A stretch of 64,000 bases of DNA from UBA3910 sp002391465 (GCA_030054835.1 JASGVS010000027.1:1-64000); one strand, 5' to 3'; shown: positions 7,750 to 16,260, counted from the first letter of the stretch. A program made the numbers and translations. The notes: generated by a model not told the origin, from the letters alone.

Positions 7750-9344
7750 GTAAGTTTGTTTTTGTCACTGGCGGTGTTGTTTCCAGTTTAGGCAAGGGAA
7801 TTACGGTAGCGTCTTTGGGTAGACTGTTGAAGAGCAGGGGTCTGCGTGTTAACGTACTGAAATTAGATCCCTATCTTAACGTCGACCCCGGTACAATGAG
7901 CCCGTTTCAGCACGGTGAGGTTTTTGTGACCGAAGACGGTGGTCAGACCGACCTAGACTTGGGACATTATGAGAGGTTTATCGACACCAATCTAACTAAA
8001 AAGAGTAATGTAAGTACAGGTCAGATTTACGAAACGATCATTTCTCAGGAGCGCCGCGGAGAGTTTTTAGGCGGTACAGTCCAAGTCATTCCCCATGTTA
8101 CAAATGAAATCAAAAACCGCATTCTAGCGGGAAGTGTGGATGGGGAAGTGGATGTGGTTTTGGTTGAGATTGGCGGTACGGTGGGCGATATTGAGAGCTT
8201 ACCGTTCTTGGAAGCAATCCGTCAGCTGCGTATGGATATAGGTAAGGAATCCTGCCTTTATGTTCATGTCACCTTGATACCCTACATTGCCGCAGCGCAG
8301 GAACTGAAGACTAAGCCAACCCAACACAGCGTGAAGGAACTCCGCAGTATCGGTATTCAGCCCGATGTTATTGTCTGTCGTAGTGAACGGGAACTGACGG
8401 ACGACCTTCGAGCCAAGATAGCCCTCTTCTGTGATATTGAAGAAAGAGCGGTTATACCCAATGTGGATGCAAAAAGTATCTACGAGGTACCCCTCTCCCT
8501 GGCTCGTTTTGGCCTTGACGAGATCGTCTTGGAAAAACTGAACCTTCAAGCTGGACCGGCGGATTTGAGTGATTGGATTGAGCTTATAGAATCCATTCAA
8601 AAAGTGTCCGGCCAGGTGGACATAGGTATTGTGGGCAAGTATGTTTCCCTACCCGACTCTTATTTAAGTGTGGTTGAAGCCCTGCGTCACGCCGGATTCG
8701 CCCTCGGAAAAGATATCGAGATGCACTGGATTGATGCGGAGCAGTTGGAGACAGGGAACCTCGACCCTTTAGCCCAGTTAGATGGGATTGTGGTACCGGG
8801 AGGATTTGGGGTACGTGGTGTGGAAGGGAAGATTAAGGCGGTGCAGTATGCGAGGGAGAACAACATTCCGTTTTTTGGAATCGCCCTGGGCATGCAGTGC
8901 GCCGTGATGGAATTCGCCCGCAATGTGGCTGGACTGCCTGATGCAGGGAGCATTGAGTTTGGACATGACAGCAGCCCTGTAATCAGCTTTATGCCTGGCC
9001 AGCCGGAGATAATCGGTCTGGGCGGATCCATGCGGCTGGGGACTTTCCCCTGTGTGTTGACGGAAGGGTCCCGCAGCTTTGAAGCATACCAGCAGTCCGT
9101 TATCCACGAAAGACATCGACACCGTTATGAACTTAACAACGGCTACCGCGAACTGTTGGTTGAATCTGGCTTACAGTTGAGCGGTCTGTCCCCAGACGGT
9201 GAACTGGTTGAGGTTGTGGAACTGCCAAATCACCCCTGGTTTGTGGGTACCCAGTTTCATCCCGAGTTCAAGTCGAGGCCAACCAGACCGCACCCCTTGT
9301 TTGTCAGCTTTGTCAAAGCGGCAATCAGCCAGAGAGAGAGATAA
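7746..9344 (+). CDS. pyrG: CTP synthase with Ala at the glutaminase nucleophile position
   Basis: Converts UTP to CTP with ATP and ammonia, the latter normally released from glutamine. 532 residues. The amidoligase half has GGVVSSLGKG (9-18), DPYLNVDPGTMSPFQHGEVF and GGTVGDIE. The glutamine amidotransferase half keeps PGGFGVRG and the FHPEF His-Glu pair, but the nucleophile elbow reads GIALGMQ instead of GICLGMQ: codon 380 (8883-8885) is GCC, Ala. A Cys occurs four residues later (Cys384), a position that varies in the family. As written, glutamine hydrolysis should be lost, leaving ammonia-dependent activity. Overlaps the upstream gene by 4 bases. Confidence 0.95.
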   Translation: MSKFVFVTGGVVSSLGKGITVASLGRLLKSRGLRVNVLKLDPYLNVDPGTMSPFQHGEVFVTEDGGQTDLDLGHYERFIDTNLTKKSNVSTGQIYETIISQERRGEFLGGTVQVIPHVTNEIKNRILAGSVDGEVDVVLVEIGGTVGDIESLPFLEAIRQLRMDIGKESCLYVHVTLIPYIAAAQELKTKPTQHSVKELRSIGIQPDVIVCRSERELTDDLRAKIALFCDIEERAVIPNVDAKSIYEVPLSLARFGLDEIVLEKLNLQAGPADLSDWIELIESIQKVSGQVDIGIVGKYVSLPDSYLSVVEALRHAGFALGKDIEMHWIDAEQLETGNLDPLAQLDGIVVPGGFGVRGVEGKIKAVQYARENNIPFFGIALGMQCAVMEFARNVAGLPDAGSIEFGHDSSPVISFMPGQPEIIGLGGSMRLGTFPCVLTEGSRSFEAYQQSVIHERHRHRYELNNGYRELLVESGLQLSGLSPDGELVEVVELPNHPWFVGTQFHPEFKSRPTRPHPLFVSFVKAAISQRER

Positions 9345-9365
9345 CCTTCGTGGAGGTGTTAGTAA

Positions 9366-9836
9366 ATGGTGCGCATGAAAGTGAAAGTGGTCGGCATCGA
9401 TCGGGAAACGCTGCTGCCCGTGGTTGTCTTGGCAGACAACGATGAGCAGTCCTTCGTCCCCCTGTCAATCGGCCCGGCCGAAGCTAACGCCATCGCCATT
9501 GTGATGGAAAATGTGGAAATTACGCGGCCCTTAACCCACGATCTTCTCCTGAACACCATTCTTGCCCTTGGCGCTAAAGTGGACTGTATTGTGATTACGG
9601 ACATAGCTGATAACGTCTATTACGCCGAGCTCCGTCTCCTGCAGGGAGAAAAGGAGCTGCGGATAGACTGCAGGCCCAGCGACGCCATTGCACTTGCCCT
9701 CAGGGCAGGGGCGCCGATCTTTGTGGAGCAAAAGGTATTGGAACAGGCGATTGCGGTGCCTCAGGAAGAAGACCCGGAGCTGGAAGAGTTCCGTCTTTTC
9801 TTAAAGGATCTCTCGCCTGATGACTTTGTGAAATAG
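9366..9836 (+). CDS. Bifunctional nuclease family protein (BFN/DUF151)
   Basis: 156 residues. The conserved core is present: LADNDEQSFVPLSIGPAEANAI near residue 20, TRPLTHDLL near 53, and RPSDAIALALRAGAPIFVEQKVLEQA near 105-135. Family members were named for RNase/DNase activity of a plant homologue; the bacterial role is unclear. The C-terminal extension (EEDPELEEFRLFLKDLSPDDF) is typical of bacterial members. ATG 9366 follows GGAGGTG, 22 bases after pyrG. Confidence 0.85.
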   Translation: MVRMKVKVVGIDRETLLPVVVLADNDEQSFVPLSIGPAEANAIAIVMENVEITRPLTHDLLLNTILALGAKVDCIVITDIADNVYYAELRLLQGEKELRIDCRPSDAIALALRAGAPIFVEQKVLEQAIAVPQEEDPELEEFRLFLKDLSPDDFVK

Positions 9837-9873
9837 GGCAAGCGGAAGAATTTGTATAGATGTGAATAACCCG

Positions 9874-9903
9874 GCGCATACTCTCCCTAAGGGAGGTATG
9901 CGC
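9874..9903 (+). promoter_or_regulatory. 13-bp hairpin enclosing the ribosome site of the next gene
   Basis: GCGCATAC (9874-9881) and CTCCC (9883-9887) pair with GGGAG and GTATGCGC (9891-9903) around a TAA loop, with one bulged T. The right arm contains GGGAGG, the only ribosome site for the GTG start at 9905. It is followed by TGTGTTTT, so it could also act as a weak terminator for the upstream gene. Confidence 0.55.
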
Positions 9904-9904
9904 T

Positions 9905-10279
9905 GTGTTTTATCGGAAATTCTGCTTGTTGATTGTGATTGGTCTCTTACTTCTTTTTCCTGCCATGGCCCAAGGGAATGAAAAGCAGTGGCGGCTCATC
10001 CACGGTTATGTTCTGCACGTACAGCCTGAGGAAAACAAAATCATGTTGGAAGTGGATGGTAGGCCCCATATTTACCTAATTGAGCCGGACTGTACCATCC
10101 TGCGCCAGGGCAGCCCCACCTCACTCGCCTCTTTACGCCCCATCACCGAATACGATCTACAGGATGCCCTCTGCTGGATCAATCCCCAGAACCAGATCAG
10201 CTGTATTTTGGCAAACTACTCTGTTTGCGAAGAAGGGGGACGCTTGGTTAAACGCGATATCTTTGGTAATGTCCAATAA
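9905..10279 (+). CDS. Secreted protein of unknown function
   Basis: 124 residues. A clear signal peptide (positively charged start, a 15-residue hydrophobic core, cleavage probably after AMA near residue 22) is followed by a soluble domain of about 100 residues with the beta-rich look of a small barrel: GYVLHVQPEENKIMLEVDGRPHIYL. I do not recognise the family. The GTG start at 9905 is set by GGGAGG, which is buried in a hairpin. Two Cys in the mature part (near residues 62 and 93) could be isolated or paired. Confidence 0.65.
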   Translation: MFYRKFCLLIVIGLLLLFPAMAQGNEKQWRLIHGYVLHVQPEENKIMLEVDGRPHIYLIEPDCTILRQGSPTSLASLRPITEYDLQDALCWINPQNQISCILANYSVCEEGGRLVKRDIFGNVQ

Positions 10280-10336
10280 CTTCAAAGGAAAAACCCTCTC
10301 GTTGGCGAATATTAACTCGCGATAGGAGGAATTAAC

Positions 10337-10954
10337 GTGGTTGTCCACAGCGAGAGGGCCATAGCCTTAACCTGTCCTGCGTGTCAGTTGGTACAGGGGC
10401 ATGAGTTTTCCCTTTTCAGGCTTTTTGAACCGCTGCAGCTTATCTGCAGCTGCGGTTTTTCACAGGGCCATTTTCGCAAGCGCAGAAAAGGCTATGAACT
10501 GGATGTTCTCGATGTGAACGGCAATCGCGTCCGAATGCTGTTCTCAAAACGCGAGCTTTTCCATACAGATCTAATAAATGTCCGTTCGCCCAGCAGCGGT
10601 CAGAAGCTGGGCTATTTGGGCAGCCCACAAGTGGTGAGGGAAACGATTGAGACCGATGCCCACAGTTTCCCGGAGGTTCCCACGGATTTCTCCAATCCGC
10701 CCGTGATGCGCCAAATTTTGGATATCCTGCAGGATTTGGCCATAGAAAGTAAAATTAGATGCGTGTGTGACCGGCCCATGGTGGGCCTCGATGTCTATGC
10801 GGACAGGGTGGAACTCGTCTGTTCCCACTGCGCCAGTACGGTGCGGATTAGTGCCACAACAAGCGAGCATGTGCACAGCCTGGCTCGGGTAGGGGAGATA
10901 GTTATGGAGCCGAGCTACGCCAGGCACCTCGAAGCACTTAAACCATTGAATTGA
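10337..10954 (+). CDS. Unknown protein with two zinc-ribbon-like Cys sets
   Basis: 205 residues with four Cys pairs: CPAC (13-16), CSCG (37-40), CVCD (near 142) and CSHC (near 161). This suggests two small zinc ribbons flanking a central beta-rich and helical region. No family was recognised. The N-terminal half looks like a ribbon plus KRRKGYELDVLDVNGNRVRMLF; the second ribbon may serve nucleic-acid or protein binding. GTG 10337 follows GATAGGAGG. It sits alone between the secreted unknown and fba. Confidence 0.6.
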   Translation: MVVHSERAIALTCPACQLVQGHEFSLFRLFEPLQLICSCGFSQGHFRKRRKGYELDVLDVNGNRVRMLFSKRELFHTDLINVRSPSSGQKLGYLGSPQVVRETIETDAHSFPEVPTDFSNPPVMRQILDILQDLAIESKIRCVCDRPMVGLDVYADRVELVCSHCASTVRISATTSEHVHSLARVGEIVMEPSYARHLEALKPLN

Positions 10955-10981
10955 TTCGAAACGATGAGGAGGTAATTTTCA

Positions 10982-11833
10982 GTGTTAGTATCAGGCAAAG
11001 AATTATTTACTGCTGCAAAAAAAGGCGGCTATGCGGTGGGGGCTTTCAACCTCAACAACATGGAGATTCTGCAGGCTATCATTGAGGCTGCTGAAGAAGA
11101 AAACTCCCCTGTATTTCTCCAAGCCAGCCAGGGTGGAATTAAGTACGCCGGTGTGGAATACATAGCCGGTATGGCCAAAGTGGCTGCTGAAAAGGCAAAA
11201 GTGCCCGTGGCATTGAACCTTGACCACGGTACAGACTTCAGCCAGGTTGTACAGTGTATCCGCCACGGTTTTTCTGCTGTTATGATCGACGCTTCCCGGT
11301 ATCCCTTTGAAGAGAACATCGCTTTAACCCGCAAAGTAGTGGAAATTGCGGAACCATGCGGCGTGTCCACCGAAGGGGAACTGGGCAAAATCGGTGGGGT
11401 TGAAGACGATATCAAAGTTTCCGCTGCAGACGCAACCTTCACCGATCCCCAGGAAGCAGCTGAATTTGTGGAGCGGACCGGCGTAGATGCATTGGCAATC
11501 GCCATCGGCACCGCCCATGGCGTGTACAAAGGCAAGCCAAAACTTGACTTTGAACGCTTAGAGCAAATTGCTGCTGCCACCGACATTCCCCTCGTTCTGC
11601 ACGGCGCTTCCGGCGTGGGCGATGAGGATGTCCGTAAAGCGGTTGAACGCGGTATCTGCAAGATCAACATTGATACTGAGCTTAGAATAGCTTTTGCCAG
11701 CGCAATCAAAAAGGTTCTGGCTGAAAACCCGGACGAGATCGATGCCCGTAAGATGTTGGGGCCTGCTCGTGATGCCATGAAGGAAGTTGTTAAGTACAAA
11801 ATGCGCTTGTTCGGATCGTCCGGCAAAGCTTGA
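10982..11833 (+). CDS. fba: Class II fructose-1,6-bisphosphate aldolase
   Basis: Zinc-dependent aldolase of glycolysis and gluconeogenesis. 283 residues. The catalytic Asp81 and zinc ligand His82 are in NLDHG, the acidic loop is EGELGKIGG, the other zinc His residues are in GTAHG (near 179) and LHGASG (near 207), and the phosphate-binding INIDTELR follows. Tagatose-bisphosphate aldolase is in the same family and cannot be excluded from sequence alone. GTG 10982 follows GAGGAGG. A GC-rich hairpin lies just after the stop. Confidence 0.93.
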   Translation: MLVSGKELFTAAKKGGYAVGAFNLNNMEILQAIIEAAEEENSPVFLQASQGGIKYAGVEYIAGMAKVAAEKAKVPVALNLDHGTDFSQVVQCIRHGFSAVMIDASRYPFEENIALTRKVVEIAEPCGVSTEGELGKIGGVEDDIKVSAADATFTDPQEAAEFVERTGVDALAIAIGTAHGVYKGKPKLDFERLEQIAAATDIPLVLHGASGVGDEDVRKAVERGICKINIDTELRIAFASAIKKVLAENPDEIDARKMLGPARDAMKEVVKYKMRLFGSSGKA

Positions 11834-11842
11834 TCGAGACAA

Positions 11843-11865
11843 GGGGGGATACGTCCCCCCGTTTT
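11843..11865 (+). terminator. Short terminator between fba and rho
   Basis: GGGGGG (11843-11848) pairs with CCCCCC (11855-11860) around ATACGT, followed by GTTTT. The T-run is short, so some read-through into rho is likely. It ends about 5 bases before the rho ribosome site. Confidence 0.6.
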
Positions 11866-11883
11866 CCTAAAGGTGGTGAATGT

Positions 11884-13155
11884 TTGAATATCGCAGAACT
11901 GGAATTGAAGACGGCCTCAGAATTACAGGAGATCGCTCGTAATTCTGGCATTTCGGGCTTCACAAGGCTCCGCAAGAAGGACTTAATTATCGAAATTCTG
12001 AAGCATGAGACGACCAAGGAGAACTTATTGTTCATCAGCGGAATCCTGGAAATAACCAGTGAGGGTTATGGTTTTCTGCGCGTTTCCAACTACACACCGA
12101 GTTCGGATGATGTGTATGTCTCCCCTTCCCAGATTCGGCGCTTTTCCATGCGCACAGGGGATGAAATCTTAGGCCAGGTCCGTCCTCCTAAGGAAGGGGA
12201 ACGCTACAAGGCCCTTTTAAGAGTACTGGCCATCAACTTATCCGATCCGGAGTTGGCCGCCCGGCGTCCTTCCTTTGATGATCTTACGCCCATCTACCCC
12301 AACCAGCGCATTCATTTGGAAACTTCGCCCCAGGGCTACTCCATGCGCCTTATGGACCTGCTGTCGCCGTTAGGCTTCGGTCAGCGCGGCTTGATTGTGT
12401 CGCCGCCTAAGGCGGGGAAGACGACTATTTTAAAGATGATTGCCAACGCCATCGAGGAGAATCACCCCGATGTGGAAGTAATTGTGCTTCTCATTGACGA
12501 ACGACCGGAGGAAGTAACGGATATGCGGCGTTCCGTGGCGGGAGAGGTGATCAGTTCTACCTTTGACCAGCCCCCCGAAAACCATGTGCAGGTTGCCGAC
12601 ATTGTCCTTGCTAGGGCAAAAAGCCTGGTTGAGTCGGGTAAAGACGTAGTCATTCTGTTGGACAGTATTACGCGCCTTGCCCGAGCCCATAACTTAGTTG
12701 TCCCACCCAGCGGCCGTACGCTATCCGGTGGTGTGGACCCGGCGGCACTGCATCGGCCCAAGAGGTTCTTTGGAGCCGCCCGGAAGTTGGAGGAACAGGG
12801 CAGTTTAACAATAATTGCCACCTGTTTAGTGGAAACGGGCAGTCGGATGGACGATGTCATTTACGAAGAGTTTAAAGGTACGGGTAATATGGAGCTCCAT
12901 TTGGACAGAAAACTGGCGGAGCGCCGTATTTTCCCTGCCGTCGATATTTACCGCTCCGGCACGCGCCGCGAAGAACTGCTCCTTACGCCAAAGGAGCTGG
13001 ATGCTACTTGGCTGCTGCGCCGCTTAATGAGCACGCTGGGGCCGGCAGAGACGCTGGATCTCCTTTTAGAGCGTGTTACCAACACTAAGGACAATGCAGA
13101 ACTGTTGGAGTTGATCACTACCTCTGCTTTTGCCGATAACGTTAGGAATAGGTAA
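11884..13155 (+). CDS. rho: Transcription termination factor Rho
   Basis: Hexameric RNA helicase ending transcription. 423 residues: N-terminal Rho-N helical domain (NIAELELKTASELQEIA), cold-shock RNA-binding domain with GYGFLR, and an ATPase domain with PPKAGKT (about 173-179), LIDERPEEVTDM (Walker B region), DSITRLARAHN and the GGVDPAAL Q-loop region. TTG 11884 is chosen because AGGTGGTG lies 5 bases upstream and the protein then begins exactly where Rho proteins usually do; an upstream start would run through the terminator hairpin. Confidence 0.95.
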   Translation: MNIAELELKTASELQEIARNSGISGFTRLRKKDLIIEILKHETTKENLLFISGILEITSEGYGFLRVSNYTPSSDDVYVSPSQIRRFSMRTGDEILGQVRPPKEGERYKALLRVLAINLSDPELAARRPSFDDLTPIYPNQRIHLETSPQGYSMRLMDLLSPLGFGQRGLIVSPPKAGKTTILKMIANAIEENHPDVEVIVLLIDERPEEVTDMRRSVAGEVISSTFDQPPENHVQVADIVLARAKSLVESGKDVVILLDSITRLARAHNLVVPPSGRTLSGGVDPAALHRPKRFFGAARKLEEQGSLTIIATCLVETGSRMDDVIYEEFKGTGNMELHLDRKLAERRIFPAVDIYRSGTRREELLLTPKELDATWLLRRLMSTLGPAETLDLLLERVTNTKDNAELLELITTSAFADNVRNR

Positions 13156-13219
13156 AAGGGTTTTTTGAATTAACATCGAATTACGTAGATTGAGCTATTG
13201 TCATTTGGGAGGACCGGGT

Positions 13220-14350
13220 ATGTGGAAGCGGCTGCTGAATAATAAGTTGTTTGTCCTGATCGCCATTATGGTGGTCTTTAGTCTGGGTATCCTGGGCCAG
13301 GTCGATACGCGCATGCATATCGGCGGCAGCGATTGGGACCTGGACAATTTGATCTACATAAATATAGACGAGTACCTCGTTGACAAAGCGGGAGAGCCTG
13401 CCATTCAGCAGCAGGCCGGTCTGGTACAGCCGCAGCTGGGAATGGGAGACAAGGAGGAGGTTTCTGACACGGCTTTGGAAACTTTGGCCGCGGATGAACC
13501 TGAGTTTGTAGTTCCAGGTGAAACCCTTGCTTTGATGTTGGAAGAGGAAATTCCCCCGCCTGTTAACGGCAAAGAAGCACTTACCCCTCCCACAGCTGAG
13601 CTTCCACAGGTTGAGGAGAAGAAAGAAGAAAAGCCTACCATTTTTATACATAAGGTCCACGCAGGCGAGACCCTGTGGGACATTGCTAAGGCGTACGGGA
13701 TTACGGTGGATGCCATCTTGTCAGCTAACTCCCTTAAGGATCCGAACCGGATCGCGGTAGGGCAGGAGCTCCGCATTTTATCGGTGCAGGGTGTGCTCCA
13801 CAAGATAGCTACCGGAGAGAGTCTATGGGAAATAGCTGAGCGCTATGAAGTGTCCATAGATGAGATTGTGAAGGCTAACTCCATCCAAGACCCCAATAAA
13901 ATTTCGCCCAATACGGAAGTTGTCATACCCGGTGCCACCCGCCTGCGGCCGAGGGACGTATTGGTTGTGAACGGCCAACTCCAGAAGGCATTTGACTGGC
14001 CCACCCGGGGCAGAATCTCTTCGCCCTTTGGACCTCGCTGGGGTAGGATGCACAACGGTTTGGACATTGCGGTGGTCACGGGTACACCCATTAAGGCAGC
14101 GGCCGATGGGCGAGTTACCTTCGCTGGCTGGAACGGTGGTTATGGCATCCTGGTCATCATTGACCACGGCAATAATGTGGAGACGCGTTACGCCCACAAC
14201 TCCCGTTTGAATGTGAAGGTAGGCCAGAAAGTATCCCGCGGTGATGTGATTTCATACAGCGGTAACACAGGAGTTTCCACCGGGCCCCACCTGCACTTTG
14301 AGATCAGGTACAAGGGAAATCCGGTTAATCCCCAGACTTATTTGAAATAA
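13220..14350 (+). CDS. M23 metallopeptidase with two LysM domains
   Basis: 376-residue envelope protein. Transmembrane helix at about 9-25, then a low-complexity acidic and Pro-rich linker, two LysM peptidoglycan-binding repeats (each with GE-S/T-LW-IA and N-hydrophobic-DPN), and a C-terminal LytM/M23 domain. The zinc ligands are intact: HNGLD (H and D), and HLHFEI. It should cleave peptide cross-links in the wall. ATG 13220 follows GGGAGGA. SpoIIQ-like proteins share this architecture in part, but LysM repeats point to a vegetative or sporulation wall hydrolase; I cannot decide which. Confidence 0.9.
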   Translation: MWKRLLNNKLFVLIAIMVVFSLGILGQVDTRMHIGGSDWDLDNLIYINIDEYLVDKAGEPAIQQQAGLVQPQLGMGDKEEVSDTALETLAADEPEFVVPGETLALMLEEEIPPPVNGKEALTPPTAELPQVEEKKEEKPTIFIHKVHAGETLWDIAKAYGITVDAILSANSLKDPNRIAVGQELRILSVQGVLHKIATGESLWEIAERYEVSIDEIVKANSIQDPNKISPNTEVVIPGATRLRPRDVLVVNGQLQKAFDWPTRGRISSPFGPRWGRMHNGLDIAVVTGTPIKAAADGRVTFAGWNGGYGILVIIDHGNNVETRYAHNSRLNVKVGQKVSRGDVISYSGNTGVSTGPHLHFEIRYKGNPVNPQTYLK

Positions 14351-14364
14351 CTACAGCAGTAATA

Positions 14365-14393
14365 TTGCCAGAAAGACGGGATTGTGTTATAAT
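14365..14393 (+). promoter_or_regulatory. rpmE: Sigma-A promoter of rpmE
   Basis: TTGCCA (14365-14370), 17-base spacer, TATAAT (14388-14393), with an extended -10 TG (TGTTATAAT). Located between the M23 gene and rpmE, 44 bases before the start codon. Confidence 0.85.
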
Positions 14394-14436
14394 CGTTTTT
14401 GGCTTAGCTAGCAAAGATAGTGAGGTGAACGCGGAC

Positions 14437-14676
14437 ATGAAAGCTGGAATACATCCGGAATATGGAAAATGCATAGTAAATTGCGCCTGTGGTGAAACTT
14501 TTGAAACCAGGTCTACGCGAAGCGAGATTCGGGTGGAAGTGTGTTCCAAATGTCACCCCTTCTATACCGGTCAAAGACAGACACTAACAAGTACGGGTGG
14601 ACGGGTTGAACGTTTCCTCACCAGGTACAATATGAAAGAAACCGAAAGTGGATCGACTGTAGAAGCACAAGAATAG
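14437..14676 (+). CDS. rpmE: Ribosomal protein L31 (zinc-binding form)
   Basis: 79 residues. MKAGIHPEYGKCIVNCACG, then CSKCHPFYTGQ, is the Cys-containing (C+) L31 type with a structural zinc site. The tail is about ten residues longer than usual and acidic. ATG 14437 follows GAGGTGA; a longer frame upstream overlaps the promoter and is not used. A consensus promoter precedes the gene and a strong terminator follows it. Confidence 0.96.
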   Translation: MKAGIHPEYGKCIVNCACGETFETRSTRSEIRVEVCSKCHPFYTGQRQTLTSTGGRVERFLTRYNMKETESGSTVEAQE

Positions 14677-14689
14677 GCTTGATTTGGCC

Positions 14690-14717
14690 AAAAAGCAGGG
14701 GTAACCCTGCTTTTTTT
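14690..14717 (+). terminator. Rho-independent terminator after rpmE
   Basis: AAAAAGCAGGG (14690-14700), loop GTAA, CCCTGCTTTTTTT (14705-14717). The A-tract can pair with the T-tract in the opposite orientation too, but no minus-strand gene ends here. Confidence 0.92.
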
Positions 14718-14733
14718 GTTGGAGGGATGATAG

Positions 14734-15666
14734 ATGGGAGTGTTCCTGGCTCCCATGGCAGGCGTGACGGATCTGCCGTTCCGCCTTATTGCCAGGGAAT
14801 ACGGGGCCGATTTGGTTGTGACCGAAATGGTTTCAGCCCAGGCTCTTCTGTATGAAAACAGAAAAACGATGGATATGCTCGCCATAGAACAGGCAGAGCG
14901 GCCCGTGGCGGTCCAGCTCTTTGGCAGGGATCCACAAGTTATGGCGGAAGCGGCCCGCCTTGTTTATGAGAAGGCCAAGCCGGAGATGATCGATCTCAAT
15001 TTCGGCTGCCCCACACCGAAAATAGTGAAAAACGGCGATGGGGCCGCCCTACTCAAAAACCCCAAATTGCTGGCGGAAATAGCAGCAGCGGTAGCTAGGG
15101 CCGTTCCCATTCCGGTTACAGCCAAGATCCGCTTGGGCTGGGGTGGGGAGAGTATCAACTGCGTCGAAGTGGCGCAGCGGGTGGAGGAGGCGGGGGTCCA
15201 TTGGCTTACTGTCCACGCCCGTACCCGGGAGCAGTTCTACTCAGGTACAGCCGACTGGGGTTGGTTGGCAAAGGTCAAGCAAGCGGTGGGCATTCCAGTT
15301 GTGGGTAACGGCGATGTCTTTTCGCCTGAGGATGCCGAGCGGCTTTTAAAGGAAACCAACTGTGACCATATAGCGGTGGCGCGGGGTGTCAGGGGCAACC
15401 CCTGGCTCTTTCAGCAGATCAAGAGCTGGCTGGAAAAGGGCACTAAGCTGCCTGACCCAACTGTGGAGGAACGGGTCGCCCTCGCCTTAAGGCACCTTCG
15501 TCTTAAGGTGGAATACGCCGGTGAGTCTCGAGCAGTACGGGAAATGCGGCCCCATTTAATGTGGTACTTGAAGGGCGTGCCGGGCTCGGCTCAGCTGCGA
15601 CAGCGGATCAACACTGCGGGCAGTTTGGCGGAGATGGAGAGGATCTTGAATTCGCTTGTAGACTGA
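14734..15666 (+). CDS. dusB: tRNA-dihydrouridine synthase
   Basis: FMN enzyme reducing uridines in the tRNA D-loop with NADPH. 310 residues: TIM barrel beginning LAPMAGVTDLPFR, catalytic Cys92 in NFGCPTPK, and the FMN phosphate region (VGNGDV, ARGVRGNPWLF), followed by a C-terminal helical tRNA-binding domain. DusB is the usual Firmicutes form. The internal tail of the gene carries the promoter of the following regulator gene. ATG 14734 follows GGAGGGATG. Confidence 0.93.
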   Translation: MGVFLAPMAGVTDLPFRLIAREYGADLVVTEMVSAQALLYENRKTMDMLAIEQAERPVAVQLFGRDPQVMAEAARLVYEKAKPEMIDLNFGCPTPKIVKNGDGAALLKNPKLLAEIAAAVARAVPIPVTAKIRLGWGGESINCVEVAQRVEEAGVHWLTVHARTREQFYSGTADWGWLAKVKQAVGIPVVGNGDVFSPEDAERLLKETNCDHIAVARGVRGNPWLFQQIKSWLEKGTKLPDPTVEERVALALRHLRLKVEYAGESRAVREMRPHLMWYLKGVPGSAQLRQRINTAGSLAEMERILNSLVD

Positions 15667-15684
15667 ATTCAAGTCTGGTATAAT
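15656..15684 (+). promoter_or_regulatory. Sigma-A promoter of the HTH regulator gene
   Basis: TTGTAG (15656-15661), 17-base spacer, TATAAT (15679-15684) with a TG extended -10 (TGGTATAAT). The -35 lies in the last codons of dusB. Confidence 0.8.
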
Positions 15685-15689
15685 AATCC

Positions 15690-15708
15690 TGTGTACACAA
15701 TGTGCACA
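15690..15708 (+). promoter_or_regulatory. Candidate operator: two adjacent palindromes at the start site
   Basis: TGTGTACACA (15690-15699) and TGTGCACA (15701-15708) are each perfect palindromes, one base apart, placed just after the -10. A protein bound here would block initiation; the gene directly downstream encodes an HTH protein, so autoregulation is a reasonable inference. Confidence 0.55.
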
Positions 15709-15726
15709 AGAATTTGGGGTGGAAAA

Positions 15727-16257
15727 ATGGCTGAGTTTTTCCGAGTTGGCGATAAGTTGTTGAACCGTGACAAGCTGGACAGGATAGTCGACCGCATCTT
15801 CGAGCTGCGTATGTCCGGTCTGTCCCAGCAGGATACTGCCCAACGGGTTGGCTGCGATAGGACGTTCATTTCCCGCCTAGAGAGTCTGGCAGAAGTGCGC
15901 AAAGGGGGAAGTGTGGCAGTTATCGGGTTTCCCGTGGCAAACAAGGCTGAACTCTTGGAAGTATGCGGCAGCCTTGGGGTGGAATACACACTGCTCATGA
16001 CGGATTCGGAACGCTGGGATGTGATCCAGTCCTTTGACGGTCAAAGCCTGTTGAATTGGGTGATGGGCATTATTGCGGAGATGAGTGAATATGATCATGT
16101 GGTTATGATCGGCTCTGATATGCGCATCCGCCTGGCCGAGGCCATCCTGGGGGAAAGACTCTTTGGTGTTATGATTGGCCGTTCTCCCATCACAGAAGAT
16201 TTTTATATGAGTCCCGAGAAACTGAAGGAACTGATAATTTCAATTAAAGGAGATTAG
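15727..16257 (+). CDS. HTH transcriptional regulator paired with the following gene
   Basis: 176 residues. The N-terminal part (about 20-55) reads as a helix-turn-helix: RMSGLSQQDTAQRVGCDRTFISRLE. The C-terminal 110 residues look like a small alpha/beta domain with SVAVIGFPVANKAEL and VVMIGSDMRIRLAEA, perhaps sensing a ligand. The pairing of such a regulator with a gene labelled quinate 5-dehydrogenase recurs in spore-forming Clostridia, as I recall. ATG 15727 follows GGGGTGG; only 3 bases separate it from the next gene. Confidence 0.7.
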   Translation: MAEFFRVGDKLLNRDKLDRIVDRIFELRMSGLSQQDTAQRVGCDRTFISRLESLAEVRKGGSVAVIGFPVANKAELLEVCGSLGVEYTLLMTDSERWDVIQSFDGQSLLNWVMGIIAEMSEYDHVVMIGSDMRIRLAEAILGERLFGVMIGRSPITEDFYMSPEKLKELIISIKGD

Positions 16258-16260
16258 CTC

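Noticed and set aside
11029..11826. 265-residue minus-strand frame opposite fba
   Set aside because: Shadow of codon bias in fba; composition is Ser/Ala/Thr-rich with no domain signature.
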